A stretch of 64,000 nt of DNA from contig NC_050726.1 in NCBI RefSeq assembly GCF_013402915.1, positions 821,377 through 885,376 on the forward strand, written 5' to 3'. Position 1 is the stretch's first letter; every line of letters starts with the position of its first letter. The position numbers and the translations under genes are program-made. The stretch is from Zygotorulaspora mrakii. Taxonomy: Eukaryota; Ascomycota; Saccharomycetes; Saccharomycetales; Saccharomycetaceae. This document shows positions 47,059 through 56,485 of the stretch, piece by piece. The notes under the pieces are model-generated. The model was not told the DNA's origin and did not search any database. It was given only the letters and a program-made list of their open reading frames with translations.

Positions 47059-48465
47059 TCACACTGGAAGAAATCTTGGATACAGGCACCAAATCAAATT
47101 GAATCCCGCTACCATCGACCAGCATAAAATGGGGAAAAACTGCATACCTGCCAGGTGCAGTGTTATACCTACCAGGTAAGGAAGCAAGGCATTCCCACTA
47201 CCGCCAATTGCTACTGCGAGACCAACACCGCCAATATGTAACTTTTTTGGTAGCACTTGCAACGCAACGACACTAGCATTTGGAAACAAAGGTCCAATAA
47301 ATACACCACAAAAGAACAATACGAAAAAAAGTAATGCGATATACCACTTGTCATTTGTATTAATTAGACACACTAGGACAAGTAGTGTGTAGAAAAAAAA
47401 AGTCAGTAGACCGTAAGCATAGCTTGCTCGAAATTCATTTGGAAATTTCCGTTTTGTGACGAATCCCAAACAGAATCTGCCAAAAGTAAGCCCAGTCCAA
47501 TATGAGGAGGTAACATACGACATCAAAATCCTGTCATCTGATTTTGTTGCGAGCAGGTAGGAAAACAACCACGTTCCTGTTGAGATTTCCGCACCTAAGT
47601 AAACAAACAAATACATTGCGTACATGAACACTCCGGGGGTTTTGAGTAATGCCATAAACCCTGATCCAAGATCTTCTTGCAGAATGTCATCGTCCTCTTT
47701 TTGTTGAACATTGCAGATATATTCATACTTGGCGGACGTTTCAAATCGAAATGCTGGCAATACAAGTAGAAGGCCAACCAATGAGACAACTAAAGGAATA
47801 TAGAAAAAATTTGACCAGTTTCCATATTTCACAAAATGAGAAACGATTGGAGGAGTAACCATAGACGCTGCACCGTACAAACCATGTGTGACTCCCATCC
47901 ATTCATTTTTGTGGATTTCCAAATTGCCCATCAAAACGTTACCTGTGGAGTCCAATATGCCTATGCTGAATCCTAAGGGAAGGTAGCAAACGACGTAAAC
48001 GATAAACGAAGATGGTCGCAGAGATAAAATACCAAAAAAAACTACACACAAGCTGACGGCCAAAGTCATTGCACCCCTCATTCCCCACCTGACATGTATC
48101 TTCTCATTCATTAGTGAGGCCAACATGTAGCCCAATACCTGAGTTATGAATATATTGGAGACGACGACTTTTGATATCTGGTATCGTTCTGTAAGAGTGG
48201 GAATAAGTGATCCAGTTGTCTGGTCATTCAAACCAAAGACAAGAAACATCACTAACGTTGCTGCCATTTGCAATCTGACAATCCCGACTGTTTGATAGTT
48301 CAGTGGATATAGCTTTATCTCATTGCCCTTCCACTGTATGTCTTCGACAAGTCCCTTGTATCCAACTTCATCTGGTGAGTCTGGGCAGAGGCTGTCGTCC
48401 TGCTCCAGTAGGTTTTCTAATTCTATGGAAGTATCACCCTTTCTATCACCGCGATAAGGACCCAT
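47059..48465 (-). CDS. MFS transporter of the Bsc6 (YOL137W)-like family
   Basis: A 468-residue carrier with an acidic N-terminus (MGPYRGDRKGDTSIELENLLEQ) and about twelve hydrophobic segments. Segments such as NVLMGNLEIHKNEWMGVTHGLYGAASMVTPPI and YVTSSYWTGLTFGRFCLGFV resemble the fungal Bsc6/fucose-permease-like group. The substrate is unknown. The open frame extends upstream to a GTG at 48735, but the first sensible ATG is at 48465 and the 90 extra codons look non-coding. Convergent with the NCS1 permease. No symbol assigned, because orthology to BSC6 cannot be shown by eye. Confidence 0.78.
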   Translation of the reverse strand: MGPYRGDRKGDTSIELENLLEQDDSLCPDSPDEVGYKGLVEDIQWKGNEIKLYPLNYQTVGIVRLQMAATLVMFLVFGLNDQTTGSLIPTLTERYQISKVVVSNIFITQVLGYMLASLMNEKIHVRWGMRGAMTLAVSLCVVFFGILSLRPSSFIVYVVCYLPLGFSIGILDSTGNVLMGNLEIHKNEWMGVTHGLYGAASMVTPPIVSHFVKYGNWSNFFYIPLVVSLVGLLLVLPAFRFETSAKYEYICNVQQKEDDDILQEDLGSGFMALLKTPGVFMYAMYLFVYLGAEISTGTWLFSYLLATKSDDRILMSYVTSSYWTGLTFGRFCLGFVTKRKFPNEFRASYAYGLLTFFFYTLLVLVCLINTNDKWYIALLFFVLFFCGVFIGPLFPNASVVALQVLPKKLHIGGVGLAVAIGGSGNALLPYLVGITLHLAGMQFFPILCWSMVAGFNLIWCLYPRFLPV

Positions 48466-51400
48466 CAAAACGATATCTGTTCCAAGATTCTGTGTTTTGC
48501 AGAAATAGATATTGTCTTGAATGAAAGGAAGTCTGTAAATATATGAAGATCTGAGGTCCTTAGTTCGGCAGCAAAGAACGGTGTTCTGCTTAAAGCGGAA
48601 AAGAAACTGCCGAAAAAAAAACTGCGGGGACACTTCACAATCCGTCGAGCAACCTAAAAATCCATTTCTCGTAACAACAAGCAACAAGAACTTTAGCATT
48701 AGCCTAATGGAGATATTTGAGATGGAGAAAATCACTACTCAAGAATGGATGGGTATGATGGAGCCTATCCATTGAGTTGATTTAAAGCAATCGTACGGCA
48801 ACGTGACTGGTCTTCATTCGTAGCGCTATATAGCTGGCCGACTCAGCACTAAACTGTCAGTACTGCATAATTAAGATGAGGAGCAAAATCCTGTGTAGAT
48901 TGAATGCAAAATTTCTGATGAAACTATGGGATAATACTCGTATCCCACATTCTTAATAACACCAGAGTTGAACATTTGGCAGTTTGCTGTTGCTAACCCC
49001 TGCACGCACTGTAACGTACATTCTGAGGTACGAAGCTTCATTACTCAGTATGTGTCAAATGGGTATGTTATGCAACTGTATACCTGCGTTATTTGGCTAT
49101 TATATTTCAACTGTTGGAATATAGGTCTAACTCCGTTAGTTTCGCAAATGAGCGTGTACTGTGTACTCAAAGATGCAAATAGTTATTGCTAGAAAATGAA
49201 GAGTCGCGTCTTCAATTTCAATTTTTCCAGTGTGGGAAATTGAATCTTAGTTTTAAAGAGAGCATTGATCCTTTGGAATCATTTTTATCAGCTTTGTAGT
49301 ACTACAAGACACACAGCACGGAACTTGAATTGCAAGGAACAAAATACAGGGCTGCCAGTATTTTGACTTTTCAAGAGGCATGTAATTACCAAGCCTGACC
49401 TTAAGAGTTTTTACATGGTTGGATACATGTACAAGTCAATTGTACAACTTAATTTTGCTTCCGTAATAGTATTTGTATCAATCCGTCTTTCTGTCATTCA
49501 AGACTTCCGAAATAATGATTATTTAATTCTGACGTAGAGCGCCGCTGCAAGGAGTCGCTATCATTATAGACAAGGGTGCTTGAATATAATGTAAACACAG
49601 GAAAAGCGGAACGTTGCGGATGATCTCAAATTTCGGAAAGCTTGTATTTGTGGCCTATATTATCTGAATATCGGAGCAAGACGTTGTCACACTGATAAAG
49701 CTAGCAATTCTTGCCGGAAAAATGGGACATATCTTCAGGGAGCTAATCAAGCTCTATAGGGCCCATTTATAAAATTCGAATATGAAATCTGTAGAGTAAA
49801 CTTCCTTTACAAATTTGGGCGTGATTTGGCTCTTGACTGTTTTTCGGACTTTTATAAGAAATACGTGCGAAACGTCGCGTCTCGCACGTCATTAAAACAT
49901 CGCCAAATAAAAACACTACATTCATAGCATGATCTGTGATAATTTTTAAACAATATCTAACGGCTATGCTGATTGCTTTGTGTATGAAATTTTAAAAAGC
50001 AAGCATAAAAACTTGAAAGACTTTACATGATTCTTAGCGTATCTTTTAAATGTGCAAGTTGTGTTTGAACACTCCTCAAAAGAAGCCTTGCATTATTATT
50101 CGGGACAAACAGAATTCCGGTGTTTAGCACGATATATAGAAAGGAAGGCCGAATCAGGCGTTAATACTACTTTGCCTTGGTATTGCATCCTTGTGAGGGC
50201 AAAGTCCTTTTAATGAAGGCACTATGCACTTGCTTGAAGCCTGAATGGACCAGACTTTCTCAATTGTACTGCTTTTCTCCTAGGGTAAGATGTTAATACG
50301 ATCTTGACTTTCATTGGGGAATAGCAACGGATCTGCCATACTTAATGGCAAACCTTTTTTGTATGCTTGTCCCTGCATTTTAACATGTACTTAAGTGTAC
50401 CCATATTCCAGGATGCACAGCTACACGAAGCTGAACATAGCATTTTCATGCTGTATTGTGATGCCACAATAATACTATAACATGTGGATTTCTATCAGCT
50501 CTGTGTGCCCACCTTATTGATGGTATTTTGTTTCTCTGTTTGCTCACCTACGTTTCTTTTTTCGTTTCCTCCCATAGGACACACTTTCTGAGTACTATTG
50601 GAAACCCACCGAAAAACTCTAATATCAAAATCTAAGAATCATTTAGAGACATAGTTCATGCATTGAGTCCTCAAAAGGGGTGTTAGTAGCCGATTCTAAA
50701 AGTTGTTTTTTTCTGACAAGTACACCTGCAAGGTGGCAAATCAAAAAATTTCTTAGTTGCTCAGAATATCGTAAAGCCTTGTATTGTATGCATCAAGACT
50801 TCTTATAGATACAATCTCGTAGTTTCTGTTACCGAGTTGGTACACTCATTATTTTGCTTGAGATCCTCGCACGTATTCATCTTGCTCTGGGGTTGTACGA
50901 CAAGGTTCCGTCACGGCTATAATCTTTATCTACTATCGAACTACGAAGTTTAAAAGTTTTATCTCAAAATTTGGTTATTATTATGTGTCTCTGAAAGCCA
51001 AATTTAAATTATTCAAACGATTAGAAATACAGGTCCCTTTCTTTAAATCGATCACTAGAAACTATTTGTCGATAGTCTAAGTCACTTGAAGTTAATCTAT
51101 TGACATTGTGATGCAACCAATGTTTTGTGGTCGCACGCTTCAGTGTAGATAAACCAAATATTACACTATCTTTCCTTTTGTAGATCCTTGTTTCCAACGG
51201 GTAGCAACACCTTCCTAAAAAAGAAAGGGGAAAGAAAGGTTCGAAAACGGATCTCCTTTTTCAGCACAACAATAGTAACCCGAAGGTGCTTCTTGGCTTT
51301 TGAATCATAAAATAAAGCTGGGAAAACGATTGCCGACGCTAAGAAGAGAATTAATACATCTCAAGATTTGCTCGAGCTCTATCGCCAAATAGGGCGGTTT

Positions 51401-51640
51401 GCAATATTAATGACAAAAGGAGATTATAGTTCAAGGTAGTGCTTCTTGGATCAAGGTTCTACCAAATCACCGTACGGGTATCGGCTTCTGATAACCTTGC
51501 TGGTGTGGATTCTTCCACTTCTTTTTAAAAAACGAATTAGCTATCTAATTTGGGTTTTACTATCTGCTATAAAATGTCAGAAAGTTCCGGGCGTTCCATT
51601 CCAACTTAGGGTCCATTCTCGAGAAAATTAAAACTAAACA
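48466..51640. promoter_or_regulatory. 3.2-kb intergenic region upstream of the adhesin gene
   Basis: No gene longer than ~75 codons and no recognised decayed gene. A perfect 8-bp inverted repeat (ACGTGCGA at 49863-49870, TCGCACGT at 49882-49889) encloses a CpG-rich 11-bp centre. Long promoters are usual for yeast adhesins of the FLO11 kind, so much of this may be regulatory DNA. AGGGG near 50,677 is a possible stress element. Confidence 0.4.
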
Positions 51641-53914
51641 ATGTTCCTTCGCTTCATGAACACAAAGGCGGCGTTAACACTGTTTTTAGTTGCCAATAGC
51701 GTCTTTGGGAGTTCTTTTAGTAATGTCACAACATCTGCATCCATGACTGCAGCCAATCCTGTACCAGCAACTATTACAGCCGATACCACCTTGTATGGCA
51801 ACCAAATAGCAACCAGTACAGTTGAGATCGCAGAAGGCGCCACATTAAAATTATTAGATGGTAACTCGTATGAATTTAGTTCTGGGCTCATTGTTAGAGG
51901 TAGTCTGGAAATCGGAAATGATACTTCCAACGTGGAAGATCTATACGTCACTGTTTCTGGTAGCACATTGGATGTTAGTGGCACCATTGATATCAAGAAC
52001 ACAAACGAGGACAGTCCAAGCACAGTGGAGTTCAAAGCTAACAACTTTGTAAATACTGGTAGTATAAGTTTGAACTTTCCACACGAAAGTCTCGGTAGGG
52101 CAACCTTTGGCCCGTTCACAAACAGGGGAACCTTCAATATAAGTGGAACTAACCTGTACAGTAATAATACGCAGAAATTGACACGTAGAGCCAATACTGG
52201 TTCTCAGCTAGACGGTGATATTTATCTATGGGGAAACTCTGTCTACCATATAGCAGATAATTTTTCGGGCTCTGGAACTATCCATGGACGGTCTTACAGT
52301 ATATTAGTTTTGAATGAAGCCGAAAGCTTTGAAGGACCCAAGATATCATTAGAAGGTGGTGCTCTCCAGATCCGATATGCCGAGGGAGCGGGTTCTGGTG
52401 AACCAATAAAGTTGGAAGGCTACACAGGAGCAAATCATCTAACCATTGCGAATGATGCACCTAGGTTGCACTACGATCAATCTACTGGTATATTGACCTG
52501 TAGCCTAAATGGTGCGGAGACCAGATTTGTGATTGGTACACAATTTGATCCAGCAGGATTTTATGTTGCTAGCGGTTATATCATCTCTTACAACTACTTT
52601 GATGACGCCAATTTTATTGACTACAGAACACCAGTAAGCCACAGTACGAGTACCTTAAGATCAGTGATCTCCAGCTCCACGCTGACTTCGTCTAGTGTAA
52701 GTAGTACTCCTAGTTCAGGTACTACAAGTAGGAGCTACAGCATCGATATCGGCTCAGATGTTTCATCTTCGAGCCTTGCTAGTAGCACTTCTAACCAAAT
52801 AACTAGTAACAGCTTTATTAGCTTTTCCGGAAGCCAATATATTACCAGTACAGCTGGCTCAAATATCTCACTCACCACAAACATTGTCACTGGAAGTAGC
52901 ACGAGTATTATCTCCAATATACCTTCGAAGAGCACGAGTATTATCTCCAATATCACTTCGAAGAGCACGAGTATTATCTCCAATATCACTTCGAGGAGCA
53001 CGAGTATTATCTCCAATATCCCTTCGAGGAGCACGAGTATTATCTCCAATATACCTTCGAGCAGCACGAGTAAAATTGACTTATCAATTTCAAGTACAAT
53101 ATCTTCTGCAGCATTGAGGACTTCAAAACCGTTTTACAACACAAGTAATCTTGTTGACAAGGCAAGTCATTCTAGTCACTCTAGTGAAATCAGTCAAAGT
53201 GAGATACAAAGAGCGACGATTCTAACTTTGAATAGCACAGACGCTACCGCTACGTCATGTGTACCAGGATTTAATTGTGTTACAATTAAGAGCAATACGG
53301 TATCTGCTAGCTATTCTCAATTTAATGTCAGCACCGTAGATGCAACAAAACCTAGTGGAAAGTTATCCTCGACCACCAGTTTCAAGGAGAGCCTCTCCAG
53401 TTTTACTGAGACTAAACCATCTTCTGCTTCTGTAGGCGGGATAACATCCTGTGATAATAATGGGTGTTATGTTCTTTCTATTGTATCACCAATAACAACT
53501 ACCGCCACATTTTGCGAGGAAAAGACTTGTCATACAACTATTGCCACATATGCTCCATCCACAGTTACATCTACAGTCACTTTGTGCGATGAAAGCGGGT
53601 GCCATCCAGTAACTACTGTCATTACCGTAACAACTGAATCTGAGACTTCTACCAGCATAGTAACCAGTAAATCTAACATAGTTACCAGCGCACCAACTAC
53701 GGTTTCAGACGACGCCACAATTACTATCAAGCCTAGAACATCTGAAGCTACCACGTGTGCAAATGGCGCATGCAGGGAACCAGACCGTTCGATGATCTCT
53801 TCATACTCTTCCAGCCAATCTCCTATGATTCAATCGGAAGCTGGTGCAGCACTGGTTGAGTGTATGAAATGGAGGGCGATATTTGGATTTATGGGTATAA
53901 TATGGCTAAACTGA
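51641..53914 (+). CDS. Cell-wall adhesin with hyphally-regulated (Hyr/Iff-type) N-terminal domain
   Basis: A 757-residue Ser/Thr-rich protein. Residues 1-23 (MFLRFMNTKAALTLFLVANS) are a signal peptide. Residues ~40-330 fit the Hyphal_reg_CWP beta-helix domain of the Hyr/Iff and C. glabrata Awp proteins (many short strands such as GATLKLLDGNSYEF, GSLEIGN, GTIDIKN, NTGSIS, NRGTFNISG). A Ser/Thr stalk contains five 11-residue repeats (about 420-474), then Cys-pair repeats TFCEEKTCHTT and TLCDESGCHPVTT. The C-terminus ends in a hydrophobic segment (IFGFMGIIWLN) that could direct a GPI anchor, though the Lys-Arg inside it is unusual. It probably mediates surface binding; the ligand is unknown. Confidence 0.82.
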   Translation: MFLRFMNTKAALTLFLVANSVFGSSFSNVTTSASMTAANPVPATITADTTLYGNQIATSTVEIAEGATLKLLDGNSYEFSSGLIVRGSLEIGNDTSNVEDLYVTVSGSTLDVSGTIDIKNTNEDSPSTVEFKANNFVNTGSISLNFPHESLGRATFGPFTNRGTFNISGTNLYSNNTQKLTRRANTGSQLDGDIYLWGNSVYHIADNFSGSGTIHGRSYSILVLNEAESFEGPKISLEGGALQIRYAEGAGSGEPIKLEGYTGANHLTIANDAPRLHYDQSTGILTCSLNGAETRFVIGTQFDPAGFYVASGYIISYNYFDDANFIDYRTPVSHSTSTLRSVISSSTLTSSSVSSTPSSGTTSRSYSIDIGSDVSSSSLASSTSNQITSNSFISFSGSQYITSTAGSNISLTTNIVTGSSTSIISNIPSKSTSIISNITSKSTSIISNITSRSTSIISNIPSRSTSIISNIPSSSTSKIDLSISSTISSAALRTSKPFYNTSNLVDKASHSSHSSEISQSEIQRATILTLNSTDATATSCVPGFNCVTIKSNTVSASYSQFNVSTVDATKPSGKLSSTTSFKESLSSFTETKPSSASVGGITSCDNNGCYVLSIVSPITTTATFCEEKTCHTTIATYAPSTVTSTVTLCDESGCHPVTTVITVTTESETSTSIVTSKSNIVTSAPTTVSDDATITIKPRTSEATTCANGACREPDRSMISSYSSSQSPMIQSEAGAALVECMKWRAIFGFMGIIWLN
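52898..53062 (+). repeat. 33-bp tandem coding repeat, five units, in the adhesin stalk
   Basis: Units begin at 52898, 52931, 52964, 52997 and 53030, each encoding STSIISNI(P/T)S(K/R/S); a sixth is partial at 53063. Units differ by few bases, so expansion and contraction between strains is likely. Confidence 0.92.
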
Positions 53915-55116
53915 GTCCACTAAACCTAGAATGTACATCTTTTGAAGGCTCTTCCTCTAAAAGGTTCCTTTTTTCGATTTTTATCAGGGGATCACCATGA
54001 TCAAGAGCGACTGGATGAATGTATTTTAGTATTTTTATTTTCAAAAAGGTATATTATAGTTAGATGCGAAATCCGACTTTACTCATTATAATAGCTCTTC
54101 GTTCCATTAGTTTAATATCACGGCACATAATAACGTTGGAAAAATTCACCAATTCTCTGGTATCAAAGAGTGAGGTGAAAATTAGACGAGCTTGACATTT
54201 ATTATAAGTATGTTTCTGGTAATATTATACTCAATTCTAAGTAGTCTCCTGAATGAATGAATCAACACTGTGTTAATTATATTATGCAATTGAAAAATGG
54301 GCCATAAGATAGAGCAAACAGAATAGCCAAAAACATGTTTTTTGAACCCACAGACTCTGAAGTCACTACTAGTAGGTTGATCAAAGGCAGAGCAATAGCA
54401 TGTGCTTTTCAATGGTCTCAGCCTGAATTTCTTCAACACCTTCTAAGCTGCTGGTTTCTTACACAAATGTGTCCTTTAGAAACTTCTACAATTCATTGGG
54501 ATCATCAATATCATCATAAGGACAGAATTCTGAATTACCCTCATGTAAACTCATATAGTCTGATATAACCTCTGCAATTCAACCTTCTCCACCACAGACC
54601 AGCGGCAACATTCACCCATGCAATGCTTCGCTCCCAGCATCGGAATGAACAGTCTCAGAAAACATAAATGTTGGAAGGACATGTTGAGAGGGCAAACAAA
54701 TCATAGGAAATCAGGCAAGCAGGCAAATTCGGCCTTGAGTTGCTCTTCGCACGCATAGAAGGCATTTGAGCATCTACAGAATTCTTGACATTAGAAATGG
54801 AAAGGTTCGAGTTTCTAGCACCCTATAGCGATCCAATAGTTTTTTGTTCTCCGTAATATCATTACTGTCAGGTACACAGTAGTGACAGCGGTTCAAATAA
54901 AAGGGAAAGAATTAAGGTGTGAACATGTTCCCTAGATAGCTCTTTTCTACATATACTGCTGATTTTTATTCGCGTAGATTTCGTGAGACCGATAGGTCTA
55001 TACAAGTACTATCGTCTAGACATGTACCGTGCGTGAGTGCCAAAAAAAATTCGATGTATTCCTCAATACATAGGTGTTATCGAAACACTGAATACAAAAA
55101 CATTATTTGGGTTCTC
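53915..55116. other. Intergenic region between the adhesin and the tRNA-Asn relic
   Basis: 1.2 kb. Open frames at 54335-54568 (plus) and 54182-54439 (minus) overlap one another and match nothing I know. No repeat recognised. Confidence 0.4.
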
Positions 55117-55190
55117 GTGTTCCAGTGAGGATTGAACTCACGATCATGTGATTAACAATCGCACGTCTTAACCAGCTTGGCCATGGATTC
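55117..55190 (-). pseudogene. Decayed tRNA-Asn (anticodon GUU)
   Basis: 74 nt that read like tRNA-Asn: anticodon loop TTGTTAA with GTT, D-loop AGCTGGTTAA, T-arm GTGAGTTCAATCCTCAC. The acceptor stem GAATCCA against TGGAACA has three mismatches at its base, the D stem has one (GCC/GAC) and the anticodon stem one (C-A). The discriminator would be C. The nearest T-run on its strand is ~20 nt past the end. I judge it a pseudogene, with an LTR-like repeat ~140 bp upstream like its intact relatives. Confidence 0.75.
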
Positions 55191-55329
55191 TCAATTCTTG
55201 TCAGAAAAAAAAAGGGAAAAGGCTCATTCTCTACGTATAGATTTGTTGGATTCTTCACCTGATCTGAAGGTCCAATGCTCACTTAAGAAGTATTTCTTCG
55301 GACTTCGTTCTATCTGACATGCACATAGG

Positions 55330-55840
55330 AATGCAGCTATTTGGAAAGAATGTTTTCTTCGGCGTTGTCGATAGTAACTTGGTTTGACATTGATGATAAT
55401 ACTATGATATTCAATCATAGAGATATATAATTCCTTGGTTTCCTATATCATGAATTGAGATAAAACTAATTGAACTTGGATTAATATCTGGAAAATACGT
55501 CAGTATTTATACCTAACATTTCGCACCTATTGAACCATAAGAGAGGACGACGAGTGAAGAATTTTCATCGTCATCACACCCTTTTCTGTCCCATAGAATC
55601 GAAAGTACAACCGTTATATCTTATTCCATGCTTAGACTCCTTCGTAGTCAGATTGCTGAATTGTGAACGTCTCGCGATAGATTATCATCCGACATCTTTC
55701 CATGTCGATTGATACTCTGTTGGGGCTTCATCAGACTTCATTTCTTTTCTCATGTGTGCTAATTGTCTAGTTTCCAATTCTCATAGGTCGCTGATATTTT
55801 ATATCCAACTCTTGTCACAATATCGATCTATATTTCAACA
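55330..55840 (-). repeat. LTR-like repeat, copy C
   Basis: About 511 bp in the same orientation as copy A, with near identity over GATAGTAACTTGGTTTGACA, the AATTGAGATAAAACTAATTG stretch and GAACCATAAGAGAGGACGAC. It ends TATATTTCAACA. It starts ~140 bp upstream of the tRNA-Asn relic. Confidence 0.65.
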
Positions 55841-56025
55841 TGAATTGTGAACGTTTCGCAATAGTTTATCATCGGATATCTTTCCATAATCGATTGATGG
55901 TCTATTAGGGCCTCATCTTACTTCATTTTATTTGTTGTGTACGCTAATTGTCTTGTTTCCAATTCTCATAAGTCACCTATTTCATATATCTAATTTTTCT
56001 CACAATATCGATCTATGTTTAGACA
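55841..56025 (-). repeat. Tandem partial reiteration of the TGTTG end of copy C
   Basis: The ~185 bp after copy C repeat its last ~185 bp: both begin TGAATTGTGAACGT(C/T)TCGC and end with ATATCGATCTATRTTT. Divergence is higher than between copies A and C. The 460 bp from 56,026 to the next gene hold nothing recognised. Confidence 0.6.
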
Positions 56026-56485
56026 ATATTATATATTCCGAGTTCATTTTTTATCGTTTAAAGCCATCTAGCGTACACCTATATTTCATTTTGCAAGAAA
56101 TCCTATCAAAAATAATTGATATGTCAAACTCGCGCTAACAACAGTGTTAATTACTGATGTTGGTTTAATGCATATAACTGAAGTCCATTATTTAAGTTTG
56201 TCGTCATATCTTTTCTGTTGTTGCTTTGTACTTGAGAATTTGTCAGGAACATAAACATCTCGGAGTCTAGATAGATATTTTCGAGGGGCAATTCGAGTAT
56301 GAGTATGAACCCATAATGTTCGTTAAAAGCTCTTTTTAAGCCTAAAACAAAATCTCTGTCAAAAGTCGCTTATCGTTAAGAATTATATTTATTACAAAAA
56401 ATAGTTATACTCAAATCCCGATCTCTTTTATACTGTTTTCATTGTCTTCTTTTTGCTTGCCTCTGAGATGTAGAGTACGCAAAGC

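Noticed and set aside
48466..48735. N-terminal 90-codon extension of the Bsc6-like transporter
   Set aside because: The extension starts with GTG, and the first ATG gives a normal MFS N-terminus with an acidic tail. The extra part shows no conserved feature.
52735..53067. 110-codon minus-strand frame with LEGILEIILVL repeats
   Set aside because: It is the antisense reading of the adhesin's 33-bp repeats.
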